NCBI RefSeq assembly: GCF_025971955.1
Contig: NZ_JAPDMX010000033.1
Span: forward strand, 310,001-374,000
Length of the DNA: 64,000 nucleotides
Reading direction: 5' to 3'
DNA from: Shewanella subflava
Lineage (GTDB): Bacteria; Pseudomonadota; Gammaproteobacteria; Enterobacterales; Shewanellaceae
The notes beneath the pieces were generated by a model. The model did not search any database. It was not told the DNA's origin and was given only the letters and a program-made list of their open reading frames with translations. The translations under genes and the position numbers were made by a program. Numbering within the stretch: the stretch's first letter is position 1; each line of letters opens with the position of its first letter. Shown here piece by piece: positions 49,201 through 56,547 of the stretch.

Positions 49201-50360
49201 CTGACATCACGGGTAACATCAAATTATCCGACGGGGCATTTGCATTAACATCTAACCCAACATTGGTTGAAAAAATTTTCCTAGGGTTGCAACTTAATGG
49301 GCAACAAGCAGAATTAGATGGTCAATGGCACATGGGGGATGGCCAAGCTATTGTGAATGGTCAGTTGTATTGGCCTGATGGACAATTTTCCGGAGACATT
49401 AATGTTAAAGGCACTAAATTAGCGGTTATTCAACCACCTATTGCCATTCTAGATGTGTCACCGGATCTCAATATCAAATTTAACCATCAGCAAGTGGCAG
49501 TTAAAGGGGCGGTCAGCGTGCCTTCTGGTCAAATCAAAATCATGCAGTTGTCTGCTGGCGGTGTGGCATTATCGAACGATGTAGTGTTTAACGATTCAAT
49601 ATCTGAACTTGAAGTACAAACAAGCCCTTACGCCATTGTGGCGGACATTAATATTGATGTAGGTAAAGAACTCTCGATTGACGGCATGGGCTTAACAGGC
49701 AAGCTTTCAGGTAACCTAAGGTTACAACAACAAGCCTTTAAACCGCCGTTATTATTTGGCGACATTAAAGTCAATAAAGGCAATTATAAATTCATGGGTC
49801 AAACCTTGAAGATTAATGCGGGTGAAGTTCAGTTTGTCGGCCCTGTTGAAGTGCCGAATTTAAATATTGAAGCGATAAAAGAAATTAAAGACGAGGATAT
49901 TACCGCCGGTATCCGAGTAACAGGGACTGCAATGCGCCCTAATGTGATTCTTTTCTCTAATCCTGCAAAAGAACAAGCTGAAGTGCTTTCTTACATTCTT
50001 ACTGGTAAAGGCTTCGGTAATGCCAGTGATCAACAAAACAACTCACTGATGATGGGCGCAGCATTAAGTTTAGGCTCACAAGTTGATGGAGGCGCGATGA
50101 CTAATATAGGTTCAACTGCCCGTGGCGTCATTGAGCAATTTGGTTTTTCCAATGTGCAATTAGATGCCAATGATGATGGCCGAGTTGCGATTAGTGGCTA
50201 CATTGGTGACAGCTTGATGATCAAATACGGTATTGGGGTGTTCAACCCTGGATATGAAATGACAGTCAGATACTATTTATTGTCACAACTGTACCTTGAA
50301 ACCGTATCGGGCAGCTTGAGCCAATCACTCGATATTTATTACGGTTTTGATATTGACTAA
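46263..50360 (+). CDS. tamB: Translocation and assembly module TamB
   Basis: AsmA-like bridge protein between inner membrane and TamA. 1365 residues. Unusually, about 70 polar residues precede the single N-terminal membrane helix (about 78-100), then a long beta-rich body, and the C-terminal DUF490/TamB domain (about 1000-1365) ends with a TamA-type strand (YYGFDID). It is translationally coupled to tamA by a TAATG overlap. Confidence 0.93.
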   Translation: MASSKTPMNGTQNNNKTADVHDSASSDVLPNSTLLNKDPQQAENAGLANAEMHQPVVKDTLFIALLKQLWRSFKFYTRIIIYIPLLILVLLALILGTSIGSNIGITIASQLIPNLELNYQSGTINHDLKLDYASWEMDGISVEINDLAIEWLPRCFINKQLCVDSLSASKVTVDIQTALLSDTATSTLVDSQIIYPELMTSAQSNTTEQNLSTADNAAKHAPAEAELSDSDLSKLQSSEQELLILPFDISLNNADLAAINVTVNDMHFNASQLKAKAFWTGPDLKVEHISSFELAVIIPNEDETQTSTADSAEKAWPLADLPAVYLPFRLFIKELNSLDSTLQIGQRKDFFEQIIIAGNYIGYNIGLSQLHAKHSYGDLDLIGDINLVDSYPMNIKVSANIDQIAELPGFTKQKLTLELTDDLKKLAINAKLTGDTTLNLQADVGLNLASLPFRGEISDSKIQWPFKDPQYIANIQSLQAQGKIDAIQAQLLGQFISPFHPELKVDSNLAFQQNTLKLSPLTIQSKAGQLQIEGEVDLADNITWQTKVSTQDLSLQNIEWLQQFTPLRSKISGQFVTSGKMANDKWQIDISDASLKGRMNGYPVTLEGQVAVNQDFAVNAQNLKATALGADLFINGRADSIWNIDAELNVPDLRQWLDGSRGNIHAKVTVTGASDNPMVDLTAKMQNSSFAGAKLDNLTLNAHYLPFNQHQYSFALDNQNIVYKGYKLTSLNIEGKGDQSQQTTTLVTTGDTTINSELLSQTNIDNQTIDATLKQLNISNIFGKWQLDEPIVLAWDQLKNRGKIDAFCISHPHNKLCLTNKVELGAKGQADINFSGNPGQLLAPILSKNINWDGHAALTSQINWQPKTKPTAVVNFTLLPGNIKLIRNVKNVVNIDYQELVFKATLDEKQLRTTITADSDGIASLQTEMNINVTPDRALDGFINIQSLNLEPFGEFFPRLQTLNGNLSTRMNLSGSLMTPDITGNIKLSDGAFALTSNPTLVEKIFLGLQLNGQQAELDGQWHMGDGQAIVNGQLYWPDGQFSGDINVKGTKLAVIQPPIAILDVSPDLNIKFNHQQVAVKGAVSVPSGQIKIMQLSAGGVALSNDVVFNDSISELEVQTSPYAIVADINIDVGKELSIDGMGLTGKLSGNLRLQQQAFKPPLLFGDIKVNKGNYKFMGQTLKINAGEVQFVGPVEVPNLNIEAIKEIKDEDITAGIRVTGTAMRPNVILFSNPAKEQAEVLSYILTGKGFGNASDQQNNSLMMGAALSLGSQVDGGAMTNIGSTARGVIEQFGFSNVQLDANDDGRVAISGYIGDSLMIKYGIGVFNPGYEMTVRYYLLSQLYLETVSGSLSQSLDIYYGFDID

Positions 50361-50437
50361 AAAGACTCAAAATTGATTATGAACGATAGTTTTGGTACCC
50401 GCTGAAAATAACACCCTAGTTGGTAAATAACAAAGAC

Positions 50438-50464
50438 AAAAAAAGCGCCATCAGGCGCTTTTTT
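50438..50464. terminator. Bidirectional terminator between tamB and rplY
   Basis: An A-tract and GCGCC (to 50449), an ATCA loop, and GGCGC plus a T-tract (50454-50464). It ends both converging genes. Confidence 0.9.
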
Positions 50465-50479
50465 CTTCATCAATGCAGA

Positions 50480-50764
50480 TTATGCAAACATGAAGTCAAC
50501 ATGCTCAATAAGAGGTCTGAAAGCATGACGTTGCATAGCTTTAGGGACTACTTTGATTTCTTTACCGTCAAGAACGATAGTTAAACCTTCATAGAAATCT
50601 TTATTTTCTTGAATGTTGATGATGTCTTTGTGTAAAAACTTGATCGCGATTGACTCTTTACCTGGACCGTAAATTACAGCAGGAACCATATCTGCATGAC
50701 GTAGGCGGCGGCTCGAACCTTTCCCGATTTCAGTGCGGATTTCGGCTTTGATTGTGTAAGACAT
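50480..50764 (-). CDS. rplY: 50S ribosomal protein L25
   Basis: Binds 5S rRNA in the large subunit. The single-domain short form has 94 residues from the ATG at 50764 ([22 protein letters not shown]); GTG at 50776 is rejected. GIGKG-type and RR residues that contact RNA are present. The 446-bp gap upstream, to the tRNA at 51211, holds a tRNA terminator, a hairpin and promoter-type A+T-rich DNA. Confidence 0.95.
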   Translation of the reverse strand: MSYTIKAEIRTEIGKGSSRRLRHADMVPAVIYGPGKESIAIKFLHKDIINIQENKDFYEGLTIVLDGKEIKVVPKAMQRHAFRPLIEHVDFMFA

Positions 50765-51060
50765 GTTAATACTCACTTAAATAATAAAAAAATGGGCGTC
50801 ACTGTTTTCGACCAACAATGACTCAAATAAAGCGCGCGGATATTAACACGAACACTTAGCCACCAACAAGTTAAATTGCATATTATCTCATGATTATATG
50901 GGTGTTGATTTCTAAAATGATCTGCAAAACTTAATCTGCCGCAGTTTGCAAAAGCCACCGTTTTAAAAGCCGCAGTATTTAAACGCCTCAACTGCGCTTT
51001 AATATAATCTCATAGCTTGAATATAATTACATAAAACCTAACACGGCTTTTCAACAGAAA

Positions 51061-51107
51061 GTGGCACTCCGTGCTTATCAAGAACACGAGGAGCCTGGTT
51101 ATGCCAC
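51061..51107. other. Imperfect hairpin between rplY and tRNA-Leu
   Basis: GTGGCA (51061-51066) pairs with TGCCAC (51102-51107). Inside, CTCCGTG faces CACGAGGAG with a 2-nt bulge. It has no T-run and no open gene with a start. It could be a small structured RNA, a decayed repeat end or chance. Confidence 0.4.
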
Positions 51108-51148
51108 TATCCCAGATACTGAGATTAAGATTGAGATAATTGTACATA

Positions 51149-51175
51149 TAAAAAAGCCCCGACATAATGTCGAGG
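51149..51175 (-). terminator. Terminator of tRNA-Leu
   Basis: On the minus strand CCTCGACA, a TTA loop and TGTCGGGG are followed by a run of Ts (the A-run at 51149-51155). It lies about 36 nt beyond the CCA end of the tRNA. Confidence 0.85.
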
Positions 51176-51210
51176 ATTTTTTATCCATCACTTGCAAGCA
51201 AGTTTAATAA

Positions 51211-51296
51211 TGGTACCCGAGGCCAGACTTGAACTGGCACGCTTATTCAGCGAGGGATTTTAAATCCCTTGTGTCTACCGATTCCACCACTCGGGC
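51211..51296 (-). tRNA. tRNA-Leu (anticodon TAA)
   Basis: 86 nt with CCA encoded. The acceptor GCCCGAG pairs with CTCGGGT. The anticodon stem GGGAT/ATCCC holds the loop TTTAAAA, giving anticodon TAA for UUA codons. The long variable arm (about CTCGCTGAATAAGCG) and the T arm with GTTCAAGTC show a class II leucine tRNA. It stands alone with its own terminator. Confidence 0.95.
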
Positions 51297-51503
51297 AAAA
51301 CTGTGACGAATTGAATTTCAACTCGTAGAATCTTTTGTCAACTTAGCAACTTAAGCTGCGCCGCTGAACTTGGTGCACACTTTACTGTTTTTTTTAAACC
51401 GCGCAACTATTAATTTAACTTAAGCGACTCAAGTGGTTCAAAAAACACCAAAGCGAGTTATTTTTATTCATTTCAACTCTAAAGCCACAGTCATTCAATC
51501 ATG

Positions 51504-51529
51504 TAATTTTCCCATTAATGGGAAAATTA
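51504..51529. promoter_or_regulatory. Perfect 26-bp palindrome, function unknown
   Basis: TAATTTTCCCATT meets AATGGGAAAATTA with no spacer (51504-51529). It lies in the 458-bp gap between tRNA-Leu and the W-repeat lipoprotein gene, which is otherwise A+T-rich with no gene I can support. There is no T-run after it, so an operator is as likely as a terminator. Confidence 0.6.
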
Positions 51530-51664
51530 ACAACGAGATTAAAAGCCCCCCAGTATTTCACTGATATCAATATAATATAAAGTCCATTGGCTTAGTTGCG
51601 CTCAAATAATAAAAAAACTTTAAAAACCCACATTCTGAAGAAGGTGGTTTAGAGCTGAAAATAA

Positions 51665-51687
51665 AAAACAGCCGCTAGGGCTGTTTT
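51665..51687 (-). terminator. Terminator of the W-repeat lipoprotein gene
   Basis: AAAACAGCC (51665-51673) and GGCTGTTTT (51679-51687); on the minus strand TTTTTTATTTT follows. It lies about 70 bp past the stop. Confidence 0.85.
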
Positions 51688-51754
51688 AAGTATGACACCA
51701 GTTTCATGACGACTAAAGATCAGTTAACCTAGTCAACTCTAACCATGAAACATG

Positions 51755-52084
51755 TTACTTTGCTTTTACGGGTGTTAACCCTTTACTTCTCTCTTCAACG
51801 GCATCATCTAATTCAAAACCAGATTGAGTCCAATTCGCGGCTTCATCAGCAGTAAATTTCTCTTCTGACCAATCTTTTGCCGAATCGACATCAAATTTAA
51901 CCTCCATCCAAGCTTTAGATTGCTCCGCAGTGAATCCCTCTTTATGCCAAACTTGAGCAGAACGAGCATCAAATCCGTTAGCTTTCCACTGTGCAATGTC
52001 GTCTTCAGACATGCCTTCCCAAGTAGGACTTGAAGCACAGGCAAACAGCATCACACTCATTAAAGCAGCAATAAAAATTTTCAT
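51755..52084 (-). CDS. Lipoprotein with five 13-residue W-x4-F repeats
   Basis: 109 residues. A lipoprotein signal ends at MLFAC16, so it is probably tethered to a membrane facing the periplasm. From W33 to E97 the protein is five exact 13-residue units beginning at W33, W46, W59, W72 and W85, pattern W-x3-[GK]-F-[DTE]-[AVL]-[DER]-x-[AS]-x-x, with a shorter unit at W22. A short Lys-containing tail follows. The regular W/F spacing suggests helical-hairpin repeats that bind something; no function is known to me. It has its own terminator and follows the rluB terminator, so it is probably transcribed alone. Confidence 0.8.
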   Translation of the reverse strand: MKIFIAALMSVMLFACASSPTWEGMSEDDIAQWKANGFDARSAQVWHKEGFTAEQSKAWMEVKFDVDSAKDWSEEKFTADEAANWTQSGFELDDAVEERSKGLTPVKAK

Positions 52085-52155
52085 ATTTAAATCCCTAACT
52101 TAAGTATAAATTAACCTATTTAAAAATAGATGCTTGAACGGTAAAACACAAATCT

Positions 52156-52179
52156 AAAAAATGCCGCTGATGCGGCATT
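52156..52179 (-). terminator. rluB terminator
   Basis: AATGCCGC and GCGGCATT (52160-52179) with a 4-nt loop; on the minus strand a run of Ts follows. Confidence 0.88.
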
Positions 52180-52207
52180 GTTTTATTTTATCAGTCATCG
52201 TTAATGG

Positions 52208-53080
52208 TTAACTACGCTGACGTGAAGGTTTGGTTTTTCCACCACTCACTTTAGTCTTGCGAACTGCACGGCGGATCTTAGCACTTTTCACTTTAGAACG
52301 CGCAACACTGTGCTTATCATTGCCCAGTAAAGAGCGAGTCTCAGGCTCTAAACCCGCCACTTGACGTAAATAGTTCACTTGATCTAACGGCAACTCTAAC
52401 CAACCACCACGTGGTAATGATTTTGGTAACTCAACCATACCATAACGAATACGAATTAATCGGCTCACCTGCACTTCTTGTGATTCCCATAAGCGCCTAA
52501 CTTCGCGATTACGGCCTTCACGTAAGGTAACATGCCACCATTGGTTAATCCCTTCGCCGCCAGCGGGTTTGATACTATCAAACATGGCTGGACCATCTTC
52601 AAGTGTCACCCCAGTACGCAGACGCTGTACAGCAACCTCAGGTACTTCACCAAAAGTACGAACAGCATATTCACGATCGACTTCATTTGATGGGTGCATC
52701 AAACGATTTGCTAATTCACCGTCTGAAGTAAACAACAATAAACCCGAGGTGTTAATGTCTAACCGACCAACAGCAACCCAACGTGAATCACGCATATTAG
52801 GTAAGCGTTGGAAAACAGTTGGACGACCTTCAGGATCTTTGCGAGAGCAAATCTCACCTTCAGGTTTATGGTATGCCAACACTCGACATATCACTTCATC
52901 CGCTGATTTTAATGAAATTGCACGACCGTCGATACGCACTTTAACGTCAGCTTCAACCCGATCACCTAGATTGGCAATTTCACCATCAATACTAACTCGA
53001 CCTGCAGCAATCCATGCCTCCATCTCACGACGGGAGCCATGGCCTGCACGGGCCAAGACTTTCTGCAACTTTTCACTCAT
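52208..53080 (-). CDS. rluB: 23S rRNA pseudouridine-2605 synthase RluB
   Basis: RsuA-family pseudouridine synthase. 290 residues: an S4 domain at about 3-60 ([18 protein letters not shown]), then the catalytic domain with the Asp of [13 protein letters not shown], then a basic tail ([14 protein letters not shown]). The tail is typical of RluB rather than RsuA. It starts 5 nt after scpB. Confidence 0.93.
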   Translation of the reverse strand: MSEKLQKVLARAGHGSRREMEAWIAAGRVSIDGEIANLGDRVEADVKVRIDGRAISLKSADEVICRVLAYHKPEGEICSRKDPEGRPTVFQRLPNMRDSRWVAVGRLDINTSGLLLFTSDGELANRLMHPSNEVDREYAVRTFGEVPEVAVQRLRTGVTLEDGPAMFDSIKPAGGEGINQWWHVTLREGRNREVRRLWESQEVQVSRLIRIRYGMVELPKSLPRGGWLELPLDQVNYLRQVAGLEPETRSLLGNDKHSVARSKVKSAKIRRAVRKTKVSGGKTKPSRQRS

Positions 53081-53085
53081 TAGTA

Positions 53086-53697
53086 TTACTCTTTAGTTTG
53101 TTCTTGCGCGCTTGAATCCACATCTTGTGGTGCCTTTTGGGCAATTTCAAACATCGCTTGAAGTGACTCAATATCATTTAGCTCAGGTAAATCAGCTAAT
53201 TTATTTAAGCCAAAATAAGATAAAAATTCAGTGGTGGTTGCATACAGTGCGGGTCTGCCCGGCACCTCTTTGTGTCCAACCACTTTTATCCAATGTCTAT
53301 CAGCTAAGCTTTTTATGATGTGACTGCTGATCGCCACACCTCTTACTTGTTCAATATCGCCCCGAGTTACGGGTTGACGATAGGCAATCACGGCTAAGGT
53401 TTCCATGGTTGCGCGAGAATATTTAGGGGCTTTTTCATGCCATAATGGCTGTAAAAAAGGGCTAAGTATTTCTTGAGTTTGAAAGCGATATCCACCAGCC
53501 ACTTTCACTAACTGGACACCACGTTCTTGGTATTCTTGCTGTAATTCTTCCACAGCCGCTTTAATTTTCATTCGTGACACACTAAAGTCCGCTAACACGG
53601 TTTCTTTTAGGGCTTTAATAGTCATAGGTTTTGCTAATACAAATAAACTGGCTTCGATTAATTGTTTCAATTGAGTCGGGTTTATTGGTGTCGGCAT
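53086..53697 (-). CDS. scpB: Segregation and condensation protein ScpB
   Basis: Kleisin-partner subunit of SMC-ScpAB. 203 residues with paired winged-helix domains ([17 protein letters not shown] near the start, then [28 protein letters not shown] sequence in the second half). It lies between scpA and rluB with gaps of 22 and 5 nt, one operon. Its SMC is encoded 37 kb away. Confidence 0.94.
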   Translation of the reverse strand: MPTPINPTQLKQLIEASLFVLAKPMTIKALKETVLADFSVSRMKIKAAVEELQQEYQERGVQLVKVAGGYRFQTQEILSPFLQPLWHEKAPKYSRATMETLAVIAYRQPVTRGDIEQVRGVAISSHIIKSLADRHWIKVVGHKEVPGRPALYATTTEFLSYFGLNKLADLPELNDIESLQAMFEIAQKAPQDVDSSAQEQTKE

Positions 53698-53719
53698 GGT
53701 TATTTACGCTTCTTCAAGA

Positions 53720-54508
53720 TCACTTTGCTTTAATGTATATGGTCGCAAAAGGCTCATTTTGAACCACGTCCACTAATAACTCTTTCACTAATTCCATTAA
53801 CGCTAAAAAACTCACAACCACGCCTGCTCGGCCTTCTTCAAAATCAAATAGCTGCTCAAACTGCAGATAGTCGCTACTGGATAGTTTAGCTAAAATTTGG
53901 CTCATGCGCTCACGAGTGGACAGCTGCTCTCGTTTTACATGATGATCTTCATTGGCATCAATGCGTTTAAGTACCTCACCAAATGCCCTTGCTAGCTCAA
54001 ATAAGGTGACATCGGGTGGAACAATAATAGGTTTGATACTTGGTGCTCTCGCAGCACTGACTTGAAACACATCCCGCTCGAGTCGGGGTAACTCATCTAA
54101 ATCGTATGCGGCTTGTTTTATCACTTCATAGGCTTTTAACTGCCTAATTAGCATGACCCTTGGATCTTCTTCTACGTTATCTTCTGTCACCATTTTAGGT
54201 AACAACAAACGTGATTTGATTTCCGCTAACGTAGCCGCCATCACTAAATAGTCAGCGGCTAGTTCAATCCGAGCCTCAGTTAATACTTCAATATAAAGTA
54301 AATATTGCTGAGAAATTTGCTGAATGGGTAAGTCAACCACATCCAATTTTTGTTTACGGATTAAATATAAAAGTAAATCTAACGGCCCTTCAAACGACTC
54401 TAAGAAAACTTCTAATGCTTCAGGCGGAATAAACAAATCAATGGGCATCGTATCTAACACTTGGCCGCGAACGATGACTAATGGAAGGCTTTGTTGATGA
54501 CCCTGCAT
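53720..54508 (-). CDS. scpA: Segregation and condensation protein ScpA
   Basis: Kleisin subunit that bridges the SMC heads. 262 residues; FEGPLDLLLYLIRKQKLDVVDLPI is the family N-terminal signature, and the C-terminal winged helix ends around residue 250. The ATG at 54508 has GGAG about 4-5 nt upstream. First gene of scpA-scpB-rluB. Confidence 0.94.
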   Translation of the reverse strand: MQGHQQSLPLVIVRGQVLDTMPIDLFIPPEALEVFLESFEGPLDLLLYLIRKQKLDVVDLPIQQISQQYLLYIEVLTEARIELAADYLVMAATLAEIKSRLLLPKMVTEDNVEEDPRVMLIRQLKAYEVIKQAAYDLDELPRLERDVFQVSAARAPSIKPIIVPPDVTLFELARAFGEVLKRIDANEDHHVKREQLSTRERMSQILAKLSSSDYLQFEQLFDFEEGRAGVVVSFLALMELVKELLVDVVQNEPFATIYIKAK

Positions 54509-54630
54509 ATCGCTCCGTTATCAATTGATTATGTTTATCAGCACCTAAAAAACGACAAGCTTAAAACTCAGCGCGCGATTATACGCATTATTGCGCAAGG
54601 TTTATACCATTATCTGCAAACAGGATACGG

Positions 54631-55251
54631 CTATTCAAATGCGGATGTATCACCTGCGCCATAGCGTAAAATATTAATCTCACCTTCAGACATATCAATC
54701 ACTGTGGTTTGTTTTTCTGGTAAGTATCCACCCAAAACAATGCCTTCAACTTGATGCTCAAGAATGTCGCGAATATGTTCTGGATCAGATTCAGCATGCT
54801 CTTCATTTGGCATCACTAAACTGGTCGACATCAAAGGTTCGCCCAAAGCCTCTAATAGGGCTTGAAGAATTAAATTATCCGGTACACGAATACCAATAGT
54901 GCGTTTTTTCTCACACTGTAAACGGCGAGGCACTTCTTTACTGGCTTTAAATATGAACGTGTAAGGACCCGGCGTGCAGCTTTTTAGCAAACGATACGCT
55001 TGGTTGTCGACTTTAGCAAAATGAGCTAGCTCAGATAAATCACGGCACATCAGCGAAAAGTTTTGATCATTATCAATCTGACGAATGCGCACCATCCGCG
55101 TCATTGCATTCTTATCGCCAATCATACAACCCAGCGCATAACCTGAGTCGGTTGGGTAAACGATAACGCCACCTTGTTTTAAAATTTCCACAACTTGATT
55201 AATTAATCTAGCTTGCGGGTTTTCTTCATGTATATAAAAAAATTGGCTCAT
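54631..55251 (-). CDS. yciO: YciO/YrdC-domain protein (threonylcarbamoyl-AMP synthase-like)
   Basis: YrdC fold (Sua5/TsaC family); E. coli YciO has weak threonylcarbamoyl-AMP synthase-like chemistry and no settled role. 206 residues from the ATG at 55251 (MSQFFYIHEENPQARL); the longer frame to 55287 lies inside the upstream gene. GGVIVYPTDSGYALGC and the basic SSR-type loop (KKRTIGIRVP) mark the active site. It overlaps the rnm stop by 4 nt (ATGA). Confidence 0.88.
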   Translation of the reverse strand: MSQFFYIHEENPQARLINQVVEILKQGGVIVYPTDSGYALGCMIGDKNAMTRMVRIRQIDNDQNFSLMCRDLSELAHFAKVDNQAYRLLKSCTPGPYTFIFKASKEVPRRLQCEKKRTIGIRVPDNLILQALLEALGEPLMSTSLVMPNEEHAESDPEHIRDILEHQVEGIVLGGYLPEKQTTVIDMSEGEINILRYGAGDTSAFE

Positions 55252-56108
55252 GACCGTTCCACCCAAGATTCTGATTGCCAAACCCAAGTCACTCCTTGGG
55301 GTTGATATAAATTTTTACCTAATTCTATCCAATTGCTTATAAAGTGAAAATCACTTCCCAACGATCCCAATAATTGGTGTTGGTGACATAACGCAAGCAA
55401 GTTATTTCTGTCATCAATGGTTTGCTGACCAAGCACCACTTCCATGGCATCCCCGCCCGCTTCGGCAAAATCTTTAACCAGTTTTTTAAGCCATTTTGCT
55501 GACAACTTATAACCACTGGGATGCGCTAAAACCGCTAGGCCTCCCGCTTGGTGGATAACATGTATCGCATTGGCCATATCACCCCAATTATTGGGAACGT
55601 AACCCGTTTTACCCCGCGCTAAATAGCGCTTAAACACACTGGGCATATCACTGGCGTAACCATTGTCGGCTAACCATCTGGCATAATGACCACGGCTTAA
55701 GGCAGCGTCACCCGCTATTGCTTTTGCCCCTTCATAGGCACCATCAATACCTGCTTTGGCTAAACGCACACCTATCTCTTGTGCTCGCACTTCACGCAAT
55801 TCACGTTGCGATGATAAAAACGCCAGTAACTCAGGCTGAGTTCTATCAATATTTAAACCCACGATGTGGATATCAAAATTATTCCATCGAGTAGAGATTT
55901 CAGTACCATCAATAAGCATTAATGGCTCTGACTGTTGACGATTAAAAAGGTGAGCATCGGCTAAACCATCAACGGTATCGTGATCGGTTATGGATAACAT
56001 TTGCACGCCTTTTTCCAGCGCGCGTGCCACAAGCTCTGATGGGGACAACAAGCCATCTGATGCGGTGGTGTGGCTATGTAAATCAGCCAAGATAGATTCA
56101 GTATTCAT
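55248..56108 (-). CDS. rnm: PHP-domain 5'-3' exoribonuclease, YciV/RNase AM
   Basis: PHP phosphoesterase that in E. coli trims 5' ends of rRNA and degrades short RNAs. 286 residues, usual length. The metal-binding motifs are DLHSHTTASDG and ITDHDTVDG near the N-terminus, then LAHPSGY and GSDFH. It is first in the rnm-yciO unit and divergent from the trp leader. Confidence 0.92.
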   Translation of the reverse strand: MNTESILADLHSHTTASDGLLSPSELVARALEKGVQMLSITDHDTVDGLADAHLFNRQQSEPLMLIDGTEISTRWNNFDIHIVGLNIDRTQPELLAFLSSQRELREVRAQEIGVRLAKAGIDGAYEGAKAIAGDAALSRGHYARWLADNGYASDMPSVFKRYLARGKTGYVPNNWGDMANAIHVIHQAGGLAVLAHPSGYKLSAKWLKKLVKDFAEAGGDAMEVVLGQQTIDDRNNLLALCHQHQLLGSLGSDFHFISNWIELGKNLYQPQGVTWVWQSESWVERS

Positions 56109-56246
56109 ACGCTTATTGTACTTGATACTGCTACTAAAAGCTTTGTGATTGTGTAAATAAATCTCGACATAAGAGCAAGATAGGCCAACAAAGCTTCAAC
56201 ATAGCGAATTAATTACGCATTTATTAGCAAAATGAGTAATATTCAA

Positions 56247-56252
56247 TTGACA
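56247..56252 (+). promoter_or_regulatory. Possible -35 box of the trp promoter
   Basis: TTGACA about 55 bp before the trpL ATG. A matching -10 is poor (TCCTAT or CCTATA at long spacing), and I see no good TrpR operator. The rest of 56109-56307 is A+T-rich without other signals. Confidence 0.35.
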
Positions 56253-56307
56253 TTAAACACCAGCTAAGGTTTCCTATAGGCACGAAAACAAACTTAGATT
56301 GATACGC

Positions 56308-56364
56308 ATGACTCACTTTATCGCTTCTCAAAACATTACTTGGTGGTGGCACTTCCCAAATTAA
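56308..56364 (+). CDS. trpL: trp operon leader peptide
   Basis: An 18-residue peptide, MTHFIASQNITWWWHFPN, with three Trp codons in a row (56341-56349), then TAA. It is followed 48 nt later by the attenuator hairpin. Ribosome stalling on the Trp codons when tryptophan is short would let the operon be transcribed, as in E. coli, which has two Trp codons. Confidence 0.9.
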   Translation: MTHFIASQNITWWWHFPN

Positions 56365-56411
56365 CGGGTTGTGTGAAGCGTTGCGCTCATTTTAAGAGAC
56401 AAGATTTTACC

Positions 56412-56445
56412 AGAAAGCCCGCAGAAATGTGGGCTTTCTTGTTAT
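56412..56445 (+). terminator. trp attenuator
   Basis: AGAAAGCCC (56412-56420) and GGGCTTTCT (56431-56439) flank GC...GT and a short loop, with TTGTTATT after. A CGGGTT directly after the trpL stop (56365-56370) could pair with AAGCCCG in the 5' arm to form an antiterminator (inference). Confidence 0.85.
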
Positions 56446-56547
56446 TTGGCCCACGCTCAAAGGCTAAATAACCATAAATATTTTTGATGTGATTATCGAC
56501 TCAACTGTTATCAATGACTCGGCAAAGCAATAAACGAAGGCAGTAAT

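Noticed and set aside
50773..50991. 72-codon minus-strand frame upstream of rplY
   Set aside because: It covers the rplY promoter region and lacks start signals.
52569..53096. 175-codon plus-strand frame inside rluB
   Set aside because: Antisense shadow of rluB, rich in Arg and Ser.
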